From Paractinoplanes ovalisporus (lineage in GTDB: Bacteria; Actinomycetota; Actinomycetes; Mycobacteriales; Micromonosporaceae), in NCBI RefSeq assembly GCF_016834655.1, contig NZ_JAENHP010000022.1, positions 1-64,000 of the forward strand: 64,000 nucleotides of DNA. The letters are read 5' to 3'. Each line of letters starts with the position of its first letter. The first letter of the stretch is position 1. Under the pieces are notes generated by a model. It was given only the letters and a program-made list of their open reading frames with translations, made no database searches and was not told where the DNA came from. A program made the position numbers and the translations under genes. Shown piece after piece: positions 62,881-64,000 of this stretch.

Positions 62881-64000
62881 CCTCATTGATCAATCCGGCC
62901 TCCGGTGCGGTCGTCTCGGATGTTCCGGAGAGCGATGTCACGGACGTCTCCGCGACGGTCGCGCGGGGCCGGGCCGCGTTTGAGGAGTGGCGCGACGCGA
63001 CGCCCAGCGATCGGGCGCGTGTGTTGTTGCGCGTGGCCGACCTGGTCGAGCGGGACGCCGAGGAGCTGACCCGGCTCGAGGTGGAGGAGACCGGGAAACC
63101 GCTGGCGGTGATGCGGGACGGCGAGTTGCCGTTCGGCGTGGACAACCTGCGGTTCTTCGCCGGGGCGGCGCGGTCGCTGGACGGCACCGGCGCCGGGACG
63201 CTCTCCGCCGGTTACACGTCGATGCTGGTCCGGCGGCCGATCGGCGTGGTCGGCAGCATCGCGCCCTGGAACTTCCCGCTGATCATGGCGGTCTGGAAGA
63301 TCGGGCCGGCCGTGGCCGCGGGCAACGCCGTGGTGATCAAACCGGCGCCGCAGACGCCCCGGAGCACGCTGGCCCTGGTGCGGCTCTTCGAGGAAGCCGG
63401 GGCGCCGGCCGGGCTGGTTCAGGCGGTGACCGGGGGTGCCGAGGTCGGGTCGGCGCTGGTCCGCGACCCGGGCGTGGACATGGTCAGCGTGACCGGCTCG
63501 ACGGCGACCGGGCGCGAGGTCATGCGGGGGGCCGTGGACGGGCTGAAACGCGTACACCTGGAACTCGGGGGTAAGGCGCCGGCCATCGTGTTCGCGGATG
63601 CCGACCTCGAGGAGATGGCGGCCGGGGTGGCGATGGGTGCCACCTACAACACCGGGCAGGACTGCACGGCGGCGACGCGGGTCTACGTCTCGGACGATGT
63701 CTACGACGACGCGGTCGAGGCGCTGGCGTCCGCGCTGGGGCGGGTTCGTGCTGGTGACCCGTGGGATGCCGGGACCGACGTCGGGCCGCTGATCTCCGCC
63801 GCGCACCGGGAGCGGGTCTCGGGCTTCGTCTCGCGGGCCGTGGCCGACGGGGCTCGGGTGGCGGTCGGGGGCCGTGTTCCTTCCGGGCCGGGCTTCTACT
63901 TCCCGCCCACCTTGGTGCTGGACGCCGACCAGCGCAGCGAGATCGTGCAGGACGAGATCTTCGGCCCGGTCGTGGTCGTGGTGCCGTTCTCTTCCTCGTC
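62877..64000 (+). CDS. Aldehyde dehydrogenase (3' end beyond the window)
   Basis: The 374 visible codons form an ALDH-superfamily protein. The cofactor motif PWNFPLIMAVWK is at 130-141; catalytic Glu229 lies in HLELGGKAP, and the nucleophile Cys263 in NTGQDCTAATRV. IFGPVVVVVPF ends the visible part, so roughly 70-100 residues are missing. The GQDCTA context resembles aminobutyraldehyde or succinate-semialdehyde dehydrogenases. Oxidises an aldehyde to the acid with NAD(P)+. The ATG at 62877 overlaps the repeat ORF stop. Part of the glycosyltransferase transcript. Confidence 0.92.
   Translation, partial: MTSLINPASGAVVSDVPESDVTDVSATVARGRAAFEEWRDATPSDRARVLLRVADLVERDAEELTRLEVEETGKPLAVMRDGELPFGVDNLRFFAGAARSLDGTGAGTLSAGYTSMLVRRPIGVVGSIAPWNFPLIMAVWKIGPAVAAGNAVVIKPAPQTPRSTLALVRLFEEAGAPAGLVQAVTGGAEVGSALVRDPGVDMVSVTGSTATGREVMRGAVDGLKRVHLELGGKAPAIVFADADLEEMAAGVAMGATYNTGQDCTAATRVYVSDDVYDDAVEALASALGRVRAGDPWDAGTDVGPLISAAHRERVSGFVSRAVADGARVAVGGRVPSGPGFYFPPTLVLDADQRSEIVQDEIFGPVVVVVPFSSS

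Noticed and set aside
58637-64000. Secondary-metabolite gene cluster
   Set aside because: No polyketide, peptide or terpene synthase is present; a glycosyltransferase and a dehydrogenase alone are not enough.

Overview
The window is high-GC DNA with many GTG/TTG starts, four-base GTGA/ATGA gene overlaps, GPP34, DUF397/DUF5753 and SIP families, and frequent CGTACG words. This fits a filamentous actinomycete, probably Micromonosporaceae (Actinoplanes-like). The genus is an inference. No rRNA or CRISPR array was seen. Three tRNA genes (Gly-GCC, Cys-GCA, Val-GAC) sit near 21 kb, followed by decayed integrase and LacI remnants.

Region by region. 0-3.5 kb: an SDR oxidoreductase behind a palindromic operator, then a leftward cobalamin operon cobL-cobM-cobK. 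3.7-6.6 kb: an extracytoplasmic flavin electron-transfer module made of a ferric-reductase-like membrane flavoprotein, an FMN-binding protein with the flavinylation motif SGAT, and ApbE. 6.7-10.1 kb: a heterodimeric ABC transporter with one degenerate ATP site. 10.2-19.5 kb: a secreted M43 protease, an AraC regulator, an HTH-STAND NTPase, argG, TetR, a secreted alpha/beta hydrolase and a small nonapeptide-repeat protein. 19.6-23 kb: an Eis-like acetyltransferase, the tRNAs, phage-type remnants and a secreted RGD/N-rich protein.

23.2-33.3 kb looks like one metal-responsive locus. Four copies of the palindrome TTGC-N9-GCAA (the geometry of a Streptomyces Nur box) occur there. They lie in front of alaS-tsaD (with a divergent peptide deformylase fragment), in front of an Fe-type superoxide dismutase plus a small protein, in front of a FecCD-type transporter operon with methyltransferase and nitroreductase genes, and just after a Fur-family regulator gene.

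33.3-38.9 kb: a frameshifted GNAT, a SprT-like protease, an APH-like kinase and a 1072-residue NACHT NTPase. 38.9-49.8 kb: an iron locus. An IdeR/DmdR-type iron box lies between a regulator with two cupin-AraC modules and a seven-gene leftward operon: SIP-methyltransferase fusion, lipoprotein binding protein, two FecCD permeases, ATPase, and two exporter-fold ABC half-transporters that could form an IrtAB/YbtPQ-like siderophore importer.

50-58.6 kb: a calcium-repeat secreted protein, an NADPH-FMN reductase, a vWA/binding protein, Lrp and GNAT genes, GPP34 with an amino-acid permease, and an XRE-DUF5753/DUF397 pair. 58.6-64 kb: TetR with an APH-like sugar kinase and a SIS protein, diverging from a glycosyltransferase and an aldehyde dehydrogenase that runs off the window. 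A perfect TetR-type palindrome lies between the two arms.
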